DNA of 13,877 bases from Kiritimatiellota bacterium (GCA_008636095.1 VSJD01000109.1:1-13877); one strand, 5' to 3'. Positions 7,084 through 13,855 are shown, counted from the stretch's first letter. Made by a program: numbers and translations. Notes: generated from the sequence alone by a model not told the origin.

Positions 7084-7902
7084 TCAGTTGGCATCATCAT
7101 CCGTCTTCGCCAAGGCTACGCCGGACAAGAGCGGGGCTTGGCCGTCGACACAGGGCTTGGCCGCCCGCGACTTGATCATTTGCATGTAAAGCGGCCCCAA
7201 CACGAGGTAAATCAGCCCGGCCACCATGATCACGAGCGCCGCCTTGGGGGCAATATTCATATTGCGCACAAACAGCAAGGCCACCAGGACGATGCTGGGT
7301 ATGAACACCGCGGTCAGTTTGGTCGGCTTGGGATAAGGCACGTTGGACACTTGCAGGACAATCATAACCAGGACACCCAGCAAAAAAATCACGCCCACCG
7401 GTCCCTGTCCCAGGCGGAAATAATCGCCGAAGGTGCGCGTTTCACTGAGTAAAACAAAGATTGCCACCCAGCCGGCGCTCACGGTAATCGGCAGTCCGCA
7501 ATAGCCCCCCTGCCCTCGCAACGGATCCTTAACTTTGAAGCGCGCCAGCCGGATCATGCCGGAGAGCACCACCATGGCGGTCATGGCAATCCGCCAGTCA
7601 TCATGACGCTGAAGGGCCACTTGGTAGATGAGAATGGCCGGCGCCAGGCCGAATGCCGTCATGTCCACGTAGGTATCCAGCTCCGCACCGAAGGCGGTCG
7701 TTCCCTTGAGCATACGGGCCACCTTGCCGTCAATCCCGTCCAAAATCATGGCCAGCATGATAAACTGGGCCGAGAGCAGATAGGAGGCATTACCTTCAAA
7801 GGAGGTCTTTCCTTCCAGCGCCAATAGAATACTGAAAAACCCGCACAGCATGGCGGCCAAAGTAAACAACGTTGGAATAATTTGTCGCCAGTTAATCGGC
7901 AT
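7084..7902 (-). CDS. pssA: CDP-diacylglycerol-serine O-phosphatidyltransferase (type II)
   Basis: PssA joins L-serine to CDP-diacylglycerol, giving phosphatidylserine and CMP, in the inner membrane. The 272-residue protein contains the complete CDP-alcohol phosphotransferase motif DGxxAR-x8-GxxxDxxxD, with aspartates D55, D58, D76 and D80 and A62-R63, G72 in exact spacing. Several hydrophobic helices surround it: about 8-30 and 41-56 on the N side, and further helices near 106-117, 148-163 and 175-250 built of long I/L/V/A runs. The length fits the Bacillus-type integral membrane (type II) enzyme rather than the E. coli type I form. The start is ATG at 7902, with AGGA 9 nt upstream. It lies 46 bp behind psd, whose product uses the PssA product, and 32 bp ahead of udg. 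Confidence 0.95.
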   Translation of the reverse strand: MPINWRQIIPTLFTLAAMLCGFFSILLALEGKTSFEGNASYLLSAQFIMLAMILDGIDGKVARMLKGTTAFGAELDTYVDMTAFGLAPAILIYQVALQRHDDWRIAMTAMVVLSGMIRLARFKVKDPLRGQGGYCGLPITVSAGWVAIFVLLSETRTFGDYFRLGQGPVGVIFLLGVLVMIVLQVSNVPYPKPTKLTAVFIPSIVLVALLFVRNMNIAPKAALVIMVAGLIYLVLGPLYMQMIKSRAAKPCVDGQAPLLSGVALAKTDDDAN

Positions 7903-7948
7903 GTGTATAATCCTGTGTTATTGTGTCACGGCTCAGCACGGACATATC

Positions 7949-8629
7949 TTACTGACTTCTGACTTCTGATCTCTGTATTCTGGCCACCACGGTCAACCCG
8001 GCTTGAACTCGGTCGCCCGGTTTGACCACCACATTCACGTCGGCTTTCGGAAAGACCATATCGAGCCGCGATCCGAACTTCATCATACCGATACGATCCC
8101 CCTTCTGGACCATCTGGTTCAGCTTCAGCCAGTAAACCACGCGCCGGGCCACCGGCCCGACAATCTGGTTGACCAGGCAACGGGTCTGCGGCCCCTCAAT
8201 CAAAATCGAATTATGTTGGTTGAATTCCGACGACTTTTCATCGAAGGTGAAAAAGCGGGCCCCGGGAAAATACCCCAGGAACGCGATCTTGCCTGCGATG
8301 GGCGCGCGGTTGACATGCACATCGAACAAGCTCAGGAAAATGCTGACCCGCACCGCATCCGTTTTGAGATACTCATTTTCCTGAATCTCCTTGATGCTCA
8401 TTACCACCCCATCGGCGCCAGCCACGATAACGTTCGGATCCGAGGGTGAGATCCGCTGAGGATCACGAAAGAAGTAGAGCATATAACATGCCGCGATCAC
8501 GCCCAGTATAAAACAGGCCAAGGCCGTCCGCTTCCACTGAAACCGCCTGAAGATCAATCCCAGCAAACCAAACACGGCCAGGGACCCAAAGAAAAACGGC
8601 AGGACTTCTTTGACAACCGGAATATACAT
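7949..8629 (-). CDS. psd: Phosphatidylserine decarboxylase proenzyme (short form)
   Basis: Psd converts phosphatidylserine to phosphatidylethanolamine using a pyruvoyl group made by self-cleavage. This 226-residue proenzyme is of the short class related to archaeal-type and alphaproteobacterial Psd. It has two N-terminal membrane segments (about 8-26 and 35-54). YFFRDPQR (52-59), GADGVV (71-76) and the strongly conserved DVHVNRAP (103-110) follow. The cleavage site is KFGS with G186-S187; S187 would become the pyruvoyl group at the N-terminus of the small alpha chain. The last residues, QRSEVRSQ, are encoded by a heptad repeat tract, so the stop codon itself lies in repeat DNA. The ATG at 8629 is preceded by GGGAGAG about 5 nt upstream. 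It heads the psd-pssA-udg cluster, pairing consecutive membrane-lipid steps. Confidence 0.95.
   Translation of the reverse strand: MYIPVVKEVLPFFFGSLAVFGLLGLIFRRFQWKRTALACFILGVIAACYMLYFFRDPQRISPSDPNVIVAGADGVVMSIKEIQENEYLKTDAVRVSIFLSLFDVHVNRAPIAGKIAFLGYFPGARFFTFDEKSSEFNQHNSILIEGPQTRCLVNQIVGPVARRVVYWLKLNQMVQKGDRIGMMKFGSRLDMVFPKADVNVVVKPGDRVQAGLTVVARIQRSEVRSQ
7952..7979. repeat. Heptad repeat tract overlapping the psd 3' end (unit CTGACTT)
   Basis: Four units of 7 bp, two of them identical CTGACTT followed by two diverged copies, cover the last nine codons of psd. On the coding strand they encode the SEVRSQ-type tail. Confidence 0.85.
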
Positions 8630-8724
8630 GCATCTCTCCCATTAATTGCTATGAAACATCCATTGCGGCAAGCACTATACAGGAAGGTCGGACGCCTGAC
8701 AACCCCCCCTAAATCCGTGCGGAC

Positions 8725-8759
8725 GATGGTAGATGTTTAATGGATAATGGTTAATGAAC
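8725..8759. repeat. Heptad repeat tract, left arm of inverted pair (unit near AATGGTT)
   Basis: Five consecutive 7-bp units share the core ATG (GATGGTA, AATGGAT and AATGGTT among them). It lies in the 210-bp gap between psd and tsaB and mirrors the tract at 8816-8850, which has the complementary unit. Confidence 0.8.
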
Positions 8760-8788
8760 TCGATCCCGACGGGGCAAAGCGGTACGTT

Positions 8789-8803
8789 CTGTCATCGTGA
8801 CAG
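8789..8803. repeat. Short hairpin between inverted heptad tracts
   Basis: CTGTCA and TGACAG form a perfect 6-bp stem with a TCG loop, lying inside the 56-bp core between the tracts at 8725-8759 and 8816-8850. No T run follows on either strand, so it does not look like a terminator for tsaB. Confidence 0.5.
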
Positions 8804-8815
8804 TCATCCATAACA

Positions 8816-8850
8816 CCATTTCCCATCAACCATTCCCCATTAACCATTCA
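8816..8850. repeat. Heptad repeat tract, right arm of inverted pair, overlapping tsaB 3' end (unit CCATTNN)
   Basis: Five units all beginning CCAT run from the intergenic region into the last codons of tsaB. The tsaB stop codon lies inside one unit. The strand complement (AATGG) matches the tract at 8725-8759. Confidence 0.85.
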
Positions 8851-9538
8851 CGATCTGCGCGCTTACGCGCGGATCGGGTTTGGCCTGCACGGCGGGATGC
8901 AGATAGATGGGCATCAGCGGTTCGGAGGCGACGCCCTGCGCCATGCGTGCCATCGCCAATCGTCCAAGTGTTGCCGCGTCAGGTAAAAATGCGCGCGCGA
9001 TCAGCGTAACGACGGGCGGAACGGCCGCCTGTAAGAGCGCGCCAATCCGCGCCCAATCTGGTGTGGCCACCGCTTCGGCCTCACCTACTTGGAACGCGCG
9101 GGGATGCACCAACGCCCAATCACCAACCGAGCTCATGTAGGCATCGCGGCGCCGAAAACAGCGAGTCCACCATTGATCGCGGCGAGCATCACCAACAATC
9201 CGCACCCGCGCCACATGCGCGGCTTCTGCCGTTTGCCAGGCCAGCACTTCTGCGCTGGTAATCCCATAAACGGGCGTCTTGCCTGGAAGGGCCATGGCTC
9301 TGGCCGCCGTCAAGGCCACCCTTAAACCGCTATAGGACCCCGGTCCCACCCCAACCACATAGAGTTGAATGGCGCCGGGCTCAAGTCCTGTTTCCATCAG
9401 CATGGCCTTCAGACTGGGCAACAGCTGTTGCCGAAGGACGTGCGTCTCGGCCCAGTGCCGCGCGGCCACCAGCCGCTGGTCATCCAGAATGGCGGCACTG
9501 CCGGTCTCGGTGGATTGATCTATGGATAAGATAAGCAT
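8840..9538 (-). CDS. tsaB: tRNA threonylcarbamoyladenosine biosynthesis protein TsaB
   Basis: TsaB is the inactive ASKHA-fold partner of TsaD in making t6A37 on ANN-decoding tRNAs, together with TsaC and TsaE. The 232-residue product begins MLILSIDQSTETGSAAI, the TsaB form of the phosphate-1 strand. It later has VGVGPGSYSGLRVALTAAR, the diagnostic GPGSFTGLR-type motif of TsaB, and PVYGITSAEVLAW. The length is typical. An in-frame GTG at 9559 would add seven residues, but those codons lie in a heptad repeat tract, and the ATG at 9538 places the conserved strand at the terminus as in relatives. Neither start has a clear Shine-Dalgarno. The last codons (RVSAQIVNG) are encoded by a hairpin and a heptad tract, so the C-terminus has been reshaped by repeats. 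No other t6A gene is in the window. Confidence 0.93.
   Translation of the reverse strand: MLILSIDQSTETGSAAILDDQRLVAARHWAETHVLRQQLLPSLKAMLMETGLEPGAIQLYVVGVGPGSYSGLRVALTAARAMALPGKTPVYGITSAEVLAWQTAEAAHVARVRIVGDARRDQWWTRCFRRRDAYMSSVGDWALVHPRAFQVGEAEAVATPDWARIGALLQAAVPPVVTLIARAFLPDAATLGRLAMARMAQGVASEPLMPIYLHPAVQAKPDPRVSAQIVNG
8851..8876. repeat. Hairpin of a shared family at the tsaB 3' end
   Basis: CGATCTGCGCG (8851-8861) pairs with CGCGCGGATCG (8866-8876) over 11 bp with one G-T wobble, around a CTTA loop. It abuts the heptad tract ending at 8850 and lies inside the last tsaB codons. Its core resembles the hairpin at 9730-9757. Confidence 0.7.
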
Positions 9539-9550
9539 ATTTTTATTGGC

Positions 9551-9594
9551 ATGGTTCACGGTTCAACGGTTCAAAATTCAGAGGTTCATGGTTC
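9551..9594. repeat. Heptad/octad repeat tract upstream of tsaB, left arm (unit NNGGTTC)
   Basis: Six units of 7 or 8 bp, each ending in TTC and most in GGTTC, begin 13 bp upstream of the tsaB ATG. GGTTCAACGGTTCA at 9560-9573 is the exact complement-inverse of 9659-9672. Confidence 0.85.
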
Positions 9595-9645
9595 ATGCAG
9601 TAAATCAGATAAGGAACAAGTTGTCACAATTGCCTGCGCATTCAT

Positions 9646-9687
9646 AACCGTAAACCACTGAACCGTTGAACCTCTGAACCTCCTGAA
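9646..9687. repeat. Heptad/octad repeat tract, right arm of inverted pair (unit GAACCNN)
   Basis: Five units of 7-8 bp containing AACC or GAACC form the opposite arm to 9551-9594. TGAACCGTTGAACC (9659-9672) pairs perfectly with 9560-9573, and TGAACCTCTG (9667-9676) is also the inverse of 9579-9588. The 51-bp core between the arms shows no gene. Confidence 0.85.
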
Positions 9688-9729
9688 TAGTTACTTCTTT
9701 TCATTCATTCGGCAAGCCTGTAAGTTTAC

Positions 9730-9757
9730 CCCGATCTGCGCGTACGCACAGATCGGG
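9730..9757. repeat. Hairpin of the same family as 8851-8876
   Basis: CCCGATCTG (9730-9738) and CAGATCGGG (9749-9757) form a perfect 9-bp stem over a GC-rich loop containing CGCGTACG. It directly abuts the heptad tract starting at 9758, just as the relative at 8851 abuts the tract ending at 8850. Confidence 0.75.
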
Positions 9758-9789
9758 AATGGGCAATGGCATATGGTTAATGGTTGATG
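9758..9789. repeat. Heptad repeat tract upstream of the MurU/AmgK-like gene (unit near AATGGTT)
   Basis: Four full 7-bp units and a partial one share the ATGG core, the same unit type as at 8725-8759 and (inverted) 8816-8850. It ends about 33 bp before the start codon of the next gene. Confidence 0.85.
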
Positions 9790-9822
9790 CGTCCCAGACC
9801 AAGAATTTTGGCTTAATACGAC

Positions 9823-12048
9823 ATGCAAACGAAGCACGCGCCGATATCATTTCCACGCAAAGCCGTCATCCTGGCGGCCGGGTTCGGAACACGCATGCTC
9901 CCCCTGAGCTTAGACACCCCAAAGCCCATGATGCCGCTATGGGGTAAGCCGGTGCTTGGGCATATCCTGGATATGCTCTCCCGCTGGGGTGTCGCGGACG
10001 TGTTGATCAACCTGCACCATCAACCCGAACCAATCTGTGACTATGTCCGCCGGCGGACCTCGTTTATCCCCCGAGTCACCCTGTCGTTTGAGCCGGACAT
10101 CCTGGGCACAGGCGGCGCTTTGCAACGGGCATCCTGGTTCTTGGATACGCATTCCTTCTGGATGATCAACTCCGATATTGCCGCGGATGTGGATCCCCGT
10201 CCATTGATCGCGGCCTTCCACAAACCCCATGTGCTGGCCGCGCTTTGGCTAAACGCCGAGCGCGGCCCACGCACGGTGGAGATGACCAACGGCCGGATCA
10301 CCCATTTTTCGAGCAGTCGGCCGGGAACCGAAGGTACATATACATTCTGCGGCTTGCAATTATTGTCGCCGCGCATCCTGCGGTTCATTCCACCTCAAGG
10401 TTTTGCAACCATCGTTCAGGCGTATCAGCAGGCTATTGCTCATACCGGTAAAATTGCCGGAGTCTGCGTGGCGCATTCGTATTGGGCTGATATCGGTACA
10501 CCGGATGACTATCTCAAGGCCCATCGCGAAATTCTGGAACGACATGTCGCCGGAAAGCCGGGCGCGGGTCTGTTGGCTCCGGATCGTCTGCGGTCCATGC
10601 AATCCTGGCGGCGTCGGATTCGATTCAAAGGATTTCTCGCCGCCGGAGACAACGTCGTGATCCGCAAGGGCGCGCGGATTGCGAATGCCGTCATCTGGGA
10701 CGATGCACGGATCGCTTCGGACGCAATCGTGGAGCAGGCCATTATCGGAAAGGGCTGTGGAGTTCATGGCCGCGTGCCGCGCGTGGCGGTGCGTTCCGCG
10801 TTTTCGATATCCACGCCCGGTAACACGGCCGATATTCCGCTGGCCATGGCCCTGCAGAGCCTGCGCTGGCTCCCGGCTGAAACCACGATTATTCCTTTTG
10901 AGCCACGCGGATCGGCACGATATTTTACGCGCCTGGAAAGCCAAGGCCAGCGGGTCATCCTGGTGCGCTACAGCCGGGAACGCGAGGAAAACGCGCTCTA
11001 TACGCGCCACGCCCGGTTCCTGAAATCAATCGGCCTGCCGGTGCCTGCTATTCTGCTCGACGCGCCTGAAAAGAATTTTTTTGTCATGCAAGACCTGGGC
11101 GACCAGTCCTTGCAGAGCATGGGCAAGACCTGGCCGCTAACGCGTCTGACGGCCTTTTATCATGTCATACTGGCGTCCATTGCGCGCTGGCATATTAAGG
11201 GAGCTCGCGCGGCCCGGCAGCGACGTCTGGCTTTGGTGGCGCCGTTTTCAGATGATTTATACCGCTGGGAGCGCGAATTTTTCTGCCGTCATTTTATGTA
11301 TCCCAAACTGCAGCCGTCACCCGAGACGGCGCGCAAGATATTGAATGAATTGACCGCCGTGGCCGGCGATTTGCTAAAGGCGCCCGCCGTATTGGTTCAT
11401 CGCGATTTGCAGTCGAGCAACATTCTCCTGGTGGGGCGGCGCCCGTTTTTCATCGATTTCCAGGGTATGCGCTTCGGCGCCGCGGCCTATGACTTGGCAT
11501 CGCTGCTGTGCGATCCTTATGTTGAACTGCCGTTAGAGACAACAATGAAATTGCTGGACGCTTATAACCGGCTGGTCAGTCGCAGGCAGAGGGTATCCGA
11601 GAACCTGTTCTGGCGGGCGGCCATTGAACGCCTAGCGCAGGCCCTGGGCGCATATGGGCGCCTGAGCGCGAATCCTGAGACCGCCTGGTTCGGGAACTAC
11701 ATGGCGCCGGGCTTGCGGATGATGCAACGGGCACTGGAGCACGCCGGCACCTGTCCGCGCTTACTGGAGCTTATGCTGGAAGCACGGAAGATAGACGACA
11801 GAGGACGTGATAATCCAGCAGTGCGAATTTCGTTTGAAAAAGGCCGCAGCGATTTTGGCTCATCTACTCCGTTGCCGCGCTCGCGCATACATGAGTATAG
11901 CGCTTCGCGCGCCGCCGGCGTATCTGATCCAAACTTACCTTGCCTTTTCAAATCCCGCTTGCGCGGGAAGCGAAATTCGCACTGCGCCATCATGCCGCCC
12001 ATTCCCAATTTCATGTCTGGATTGCCCGGGTTGAAAATCCCATCATAA
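9823..12048 (+). CDS. Bifunctional MurU-like nucleotidyltransferase / AmgK-like sugar kinase fusion
   Basis: Residues 13-240 are a sugar-1-phosphate nucleotidyltransferase: VILAAGFGTRMLPLSLDTPKP (nucleotide loop, start at 15), GTGGAL (95-100), INSD with metal-binding D118, GTYTFCGLQLLSP and SYWADIGTPDDY. These align well with MurU, which makes UDP-N-acetylmuramate. Residues about 275-315 look like short left-handed beta-helix turns (NVVIRKGARIANAVIWDDA). Residues 355-650 are an aminoglycoside-phosphotransferase-fold kinase with catalytic VHRDLQSSNILL (525-536; D528, N533) and metal-binding FIDFQG (D545), as in AmgK, the anomeric MurNAc/GlcNAc kinase. One protein could thus phosphorylate C1 and then transfer a nucleotide, the peptidoglycan-recycling bypass of pseudomonads. 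A LicA/LicC-like choline pathway or a heptose pathway is the main alternative. Residues after about 657 are encoded by repeat DNA and have no family likeness. No Shine-Dalgarno is evident at the ATG. Confidence 0.85.
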   Translation: MQTKHAPISFPRKAVILAAGFGTRMLPLSLDTPKPMMPLWGKPVLGHILDMLSRWGVADVLINLHHQPEPICDYVRRRTSFIPRVTLSFEPDILGTGGALQRASWFLDTHSFWMINSDIAADVDPRPLIAAFHKPHVLAALWLNAERGPRTVEMTNGRITHFSSSRPGTEGTYTFCGLQLLSPRILRFIPPQGFATIVQAYQQAIAHTGKIAGVCVAHSYWADIGTPDDYLKAHREILERHVAGKPGAGLLAPDRLRSMQSWRRRIRFKGFLAAGDNVVIRKGARIANAVIWDDARIASDAIVEQAIIGKGCGVHGRVPRVAVRSAFSISTPGNTADIPLAMALQSLRWLPAETTIIPFEPRGSARYFTRLESQGQRVILVRYSREREENALYTRHARFLKSIGLPVPAILLDAPEKNFFVMQDLGDQSLQSMGKTWPLTRLTAFYHVILASIARWHIKGARAARQRRLALVAPFSDDLYRWEREFFCRHFMYPKLQPSPETARKILNELTAVAGDLLKAPAVLVHRDLQSSNILLVGRRPFFIDFQGMRFGAAAYDLASLLCDPYVELPLETTMKLLDAYNRLVSRRQRVSENLFWRAAIERLAQALGAYGRLSANPETAWFGNYMAPGLRMMQRALEHAGTCPRLLELMLEARKIDDRGRDNPAVRISFEKGRSDFGSSTPLPRSRIHEYSASRAAGVSDPNLPCLFKSRLRGKRNSHCAIMPPIPNFMSGLPGLKIPS
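11787..11807. repeat. Short heptad tract at the end of the kinase domain (unit near GACGACA)
   Basis: Three weak 7-bp units (GACGACA and GAGGACG are the clearest) lie where the kinase homology stops and about 20 bp before dispersed repeat copy B. It resembles the GAC-type tract at 4928-4962. Confidence 0.45.
11826..12010 (-). repeat. Dispersed repeat, copy B (inverted relative to A and C)
   Basis: Read on the plus strand, this stretch aligns with the reverse complement of 13690-13855. Shared landmarks in order are an AGCGAT-TTGG-CAYCT block, GTTGCCGCG followed by CGCATACA, AGTAT, GCGC, CTTRCCTTG, the palindrome TCCCGC-TTGC-GCGGGA (11953-11968), AAATTCGC and CATGCCGCCCA. It supplies the last 70 or so codons and the stop of the 741-residue fusion gene, and ends about 60 bp before the convergent sigma-factor gene. 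Confidence 0.8.
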
Positions 12049-12072
12049 TCAAAACACGTTAATGCCCGTCTA

Positions 12073-13392
12073 TCATTGGATAGCAGTTCCACGAACATGT
12101 TTTATGGCCCACCTTACAAACGGGGCGACCTGCTTGACAAACACATGCGGCAGAATATTAGCCTTAATTGGATTTTTAAGGATTTTTTCGCTCTGGGCGA
12201 GAAGTTCCCGCCATTGCGGACAGGTTTGCTTGAGCTTGCTCAGCACGTCTTGCTGATGAAAAGTGCCGAATGTCCCGTCAGCCATTAACACGTAAGCACC
12301 CTCTATTATGACGAAGTAGCGAACGAGCTTACGGGTGGCCCAGAAGGGATTTATGGGCAGCACCATCAGCTTTGGCGTTAGCCTTCCATGCACTGCCGAC
12401 TCGAGGCACTCCTCCACAAATTCCAGTCTACTCCGTGCAAGTTCCCGCGTCGGCTGTGGTGTTTCCAGCCCCTCTTTCTCCAGCGCCGCAAGGATATTCT
12501 CGCCGTAAAGACGCACGGAGTTATATTTTAAAATGAATCGCCAGAAAGCCTCCTTTTGAAGGCGATCAACCGAGAACAAAAAAAAGACATAACTTTGGAT
12601 ACCTGGGAACTGTTTTTTGAGCGACCTTTCCTGCTCCCTGCACCAGGAGATATCGCTCGCATCCGGGTCGCGATCAAGGAACATGAACCAGTTCAGATCG
12701 GATGCGTCCATCAGCGCTTCGCCGCTGGCAACGCTTCCCGTAAGATACACGGCCTTAAGGTCTTTGCCGAACCTGTTTCGGCACAACGCCAACGCCTTTG
12801 CAAGCGCCGGATTGAATTCCTTGCCGAAATCCGACGGTAACGCATGTTCTTTTAATTTCTTGTCTATCATTTTACTCATCCTTTCCGTTAGCCGTTTCCG
12901 TGCCGAATGCAGTCTGTTATTCACGGTTGTTTCCGGCACACCGAGAAACTCCGCGACCTCGTTTTGGGATAATCCGCTGATATAGTAGAGACTTACGACC
13001 TTTCGTTCCCCTTCGGGCAGACAATACAGCGCCTGCTGTATATTCTCTGCATCGTCCTGTTTTTCTGCGGCCTCGGCCGGCGTAAGGCCCGGCGCAGAAA
13101 TCTCCGCGGCTGTTTCAAGGCTGACCATCGAAACACGTCTGCCCCGAGTCAATCGGTCACAGTTCTTGAGAAGGATCCTGCGGAACCAGCCGGGAAATGC
13201 CGCCGAATTGCGCAGTTTATGCAACTCCCGATAGGCTTCAATAAAGGCGTTCTGGACAATATCTTCGGCCATGTGGAAGTCATCGCAGAACCAGTATGCA
13301 TAACCAAATGCCATGTTCTTAAAACGCTCTATCAGCGCATCGAAGGATTTCAGGTCGCCGTTCTTGGCCTTATTGACCAGTTCCTCTTCCAT
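12073..13392 (-). CDS. ECF sigma factor with C-terminal nucleotidyltransferase-like domain
   Basis: Residues 8-80 are sigma region 2 (SFDALIERFKNMAFGYAY, then MAEDIVQNAFIEAYRELHKL and GWFRRILLKNC). Residues 115-172 are region 4 with a clear helix-turn-helix (LPEGERKVVSLYYISGLSQ, FLGVPETTVNNRLHSARKRL). Normal ECF proteins end near residue 180; this one continues to 439. Residues 196-275 resemble an ANT/AadA-type nucleotidyltransferase: AVYLTGSVASGE (G219, S220), SDLNWFMFLD (D232, N234, D240). The second catalytic aspartate of the usual DxD is replaced by N234, so catalysis is doubtful. Residues 315-430 are helical and resemble the C-terminal half of such enzymes (FVIIEGAYVLMADGTFGT, CPQWRELL). 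I infer that this part is a sensor or built-in regulator of the sigma module. The ATG at 13392 has GAAGGG about 9 nt upstream. No anti-sigma gene is adjacent on the visible side. Fusion and sigma call are firm; the domain identity is moderate. Confidence 0.85.
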   Translation of the reverse strand: MEEELVNKAKNGDLKSFDALIERFKNMAFGYAYWFCDDFHMAEDIVQNAFIEAYRELHKLRNSAAFPGWFRRILLKNCDRLTRGRRVSMVSLETAAEISAPGLTPAEAAEKQDDAENIQQALYCLPEGERKVVSLYYISGLSQNEVAEFLGVPETTVNNRLHSARKRLTERMSKMIDKKLKEHALPSDFGKEFNPALAKALALCRNRFGKDLKAVYLTGSVASGEALMDASDLNWFMFLDRDPDASDISWCREQERSLKKQFPGIQSYVFFLFSVDRLQKEAFWRFILKYNSVRLYGENILAALEKEGLETPQPTRELARSRLEFVEECLESAVHGRLTPKLMVLPINPFWATRKLVRYFVIIEGAYVLMADGTFGTFHQQDVLSKLKQTCPQWRELLAQSEKILKNPIKANILPHVFVKQVAPFVRWAIKHVRGTAIQ

Positions 13393-13603
13393 AGCATATC
13401 CCTTCGCCTAATAAGTCCCAATTTGTCGGGTGGAGCTTTGGATAAAAAGCGGATTATTATTGAACCCCGCAAAACACGCATTGGCCGAAGGACAAAACTA
13501 AAGAAGCCGTTGAAAAACTCGTCCGCAGACGGCGACAGGGACTGCTGCCCTCCATATCCATGCCCTGGTTTGCTATTGCTCTTGCCGCATTAGTGTCACC
13601 ATT
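13393..13603. other. Upstream region of the sigma-factor gene, no gene seen
   Basis: About 210 bp between the sigma-factor start and repeat copy C. It should hold the sigma gene's promoter on the minus strand, but no convincing -35/-10 pair was identified. A segment near 13503-13530 (CCGTTGAAAAACTCGTC followed by the small palindrome CGTC-CGCA-GACG) looks repeat-like, but no second copy exists in the window. Confidence 0.5.
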
Positions 13604-13855
13604 CGTAACACATGCATGCTTTTTGCATAGAAGATAAGCGAGAGAACCGTTGTCTTGGGCTCCCTCCTCTAACGAAGGCAATTGGGCGGCATGCAACCGT
13701 ATGGCGAATTTGGGTTCCCGCGCAAGCGGGATTCGCAAAAACAAGGCAAGCTTGGGCCGATTGTGGACGCGCCGCGTGTAGCGCAATACTTGTGTATGCG
13801 CAAACGCGGCAAGCCCGCAGGTGGCCCAAGATCGCCGACGCTTTTTGTGAACCAA
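13604..13855 (+). repeat. Dispersed repeat, copy C (longest)
   Basis: Its left part (13604-13704) matches copy A in the same orientation, and its right part (13690-13855) matches copy B inverted, so this is the fullest copy and joins the two partial ones. It has the palindrome TCCCGC-GCAA-GCGGGA at 13716-13731. Long open frames cross it on the minus strand in several phases, but none has a credible start with a ribosome site or a recognisable domain, so no gene is called. The right end may continue beyond the window. Confidence 0.8.

Noticed and set aside
9539..9559. Upstream GTG start for tsaB adding seven residues
   Set aside because: The extra codons reach into a heptad repeat tract, and TsaB proteins normally begin right at the first strand (MLILSID).
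8725..9789. CRISPR array
   Set aside because: The repeats are 7-8 bp units without spacers of uniform length and without cas genes nearby.
11950..11970. Neisseria-type dRS3 repeat
   Set aside because: The TCCCGC/GCGGGA palindrome only superficially resembles dRS3; it sits within a longer repeat of unrelated sequence and the other genes do not point to Neisseria.
13457..13855. 132-codon open frame on the minus strand across repeat copy C
   Set aside because: It consists largely of dispersed repeat; parts of the same repeat are open in other phases in copies A and B; no domain or ribosome site supports it.
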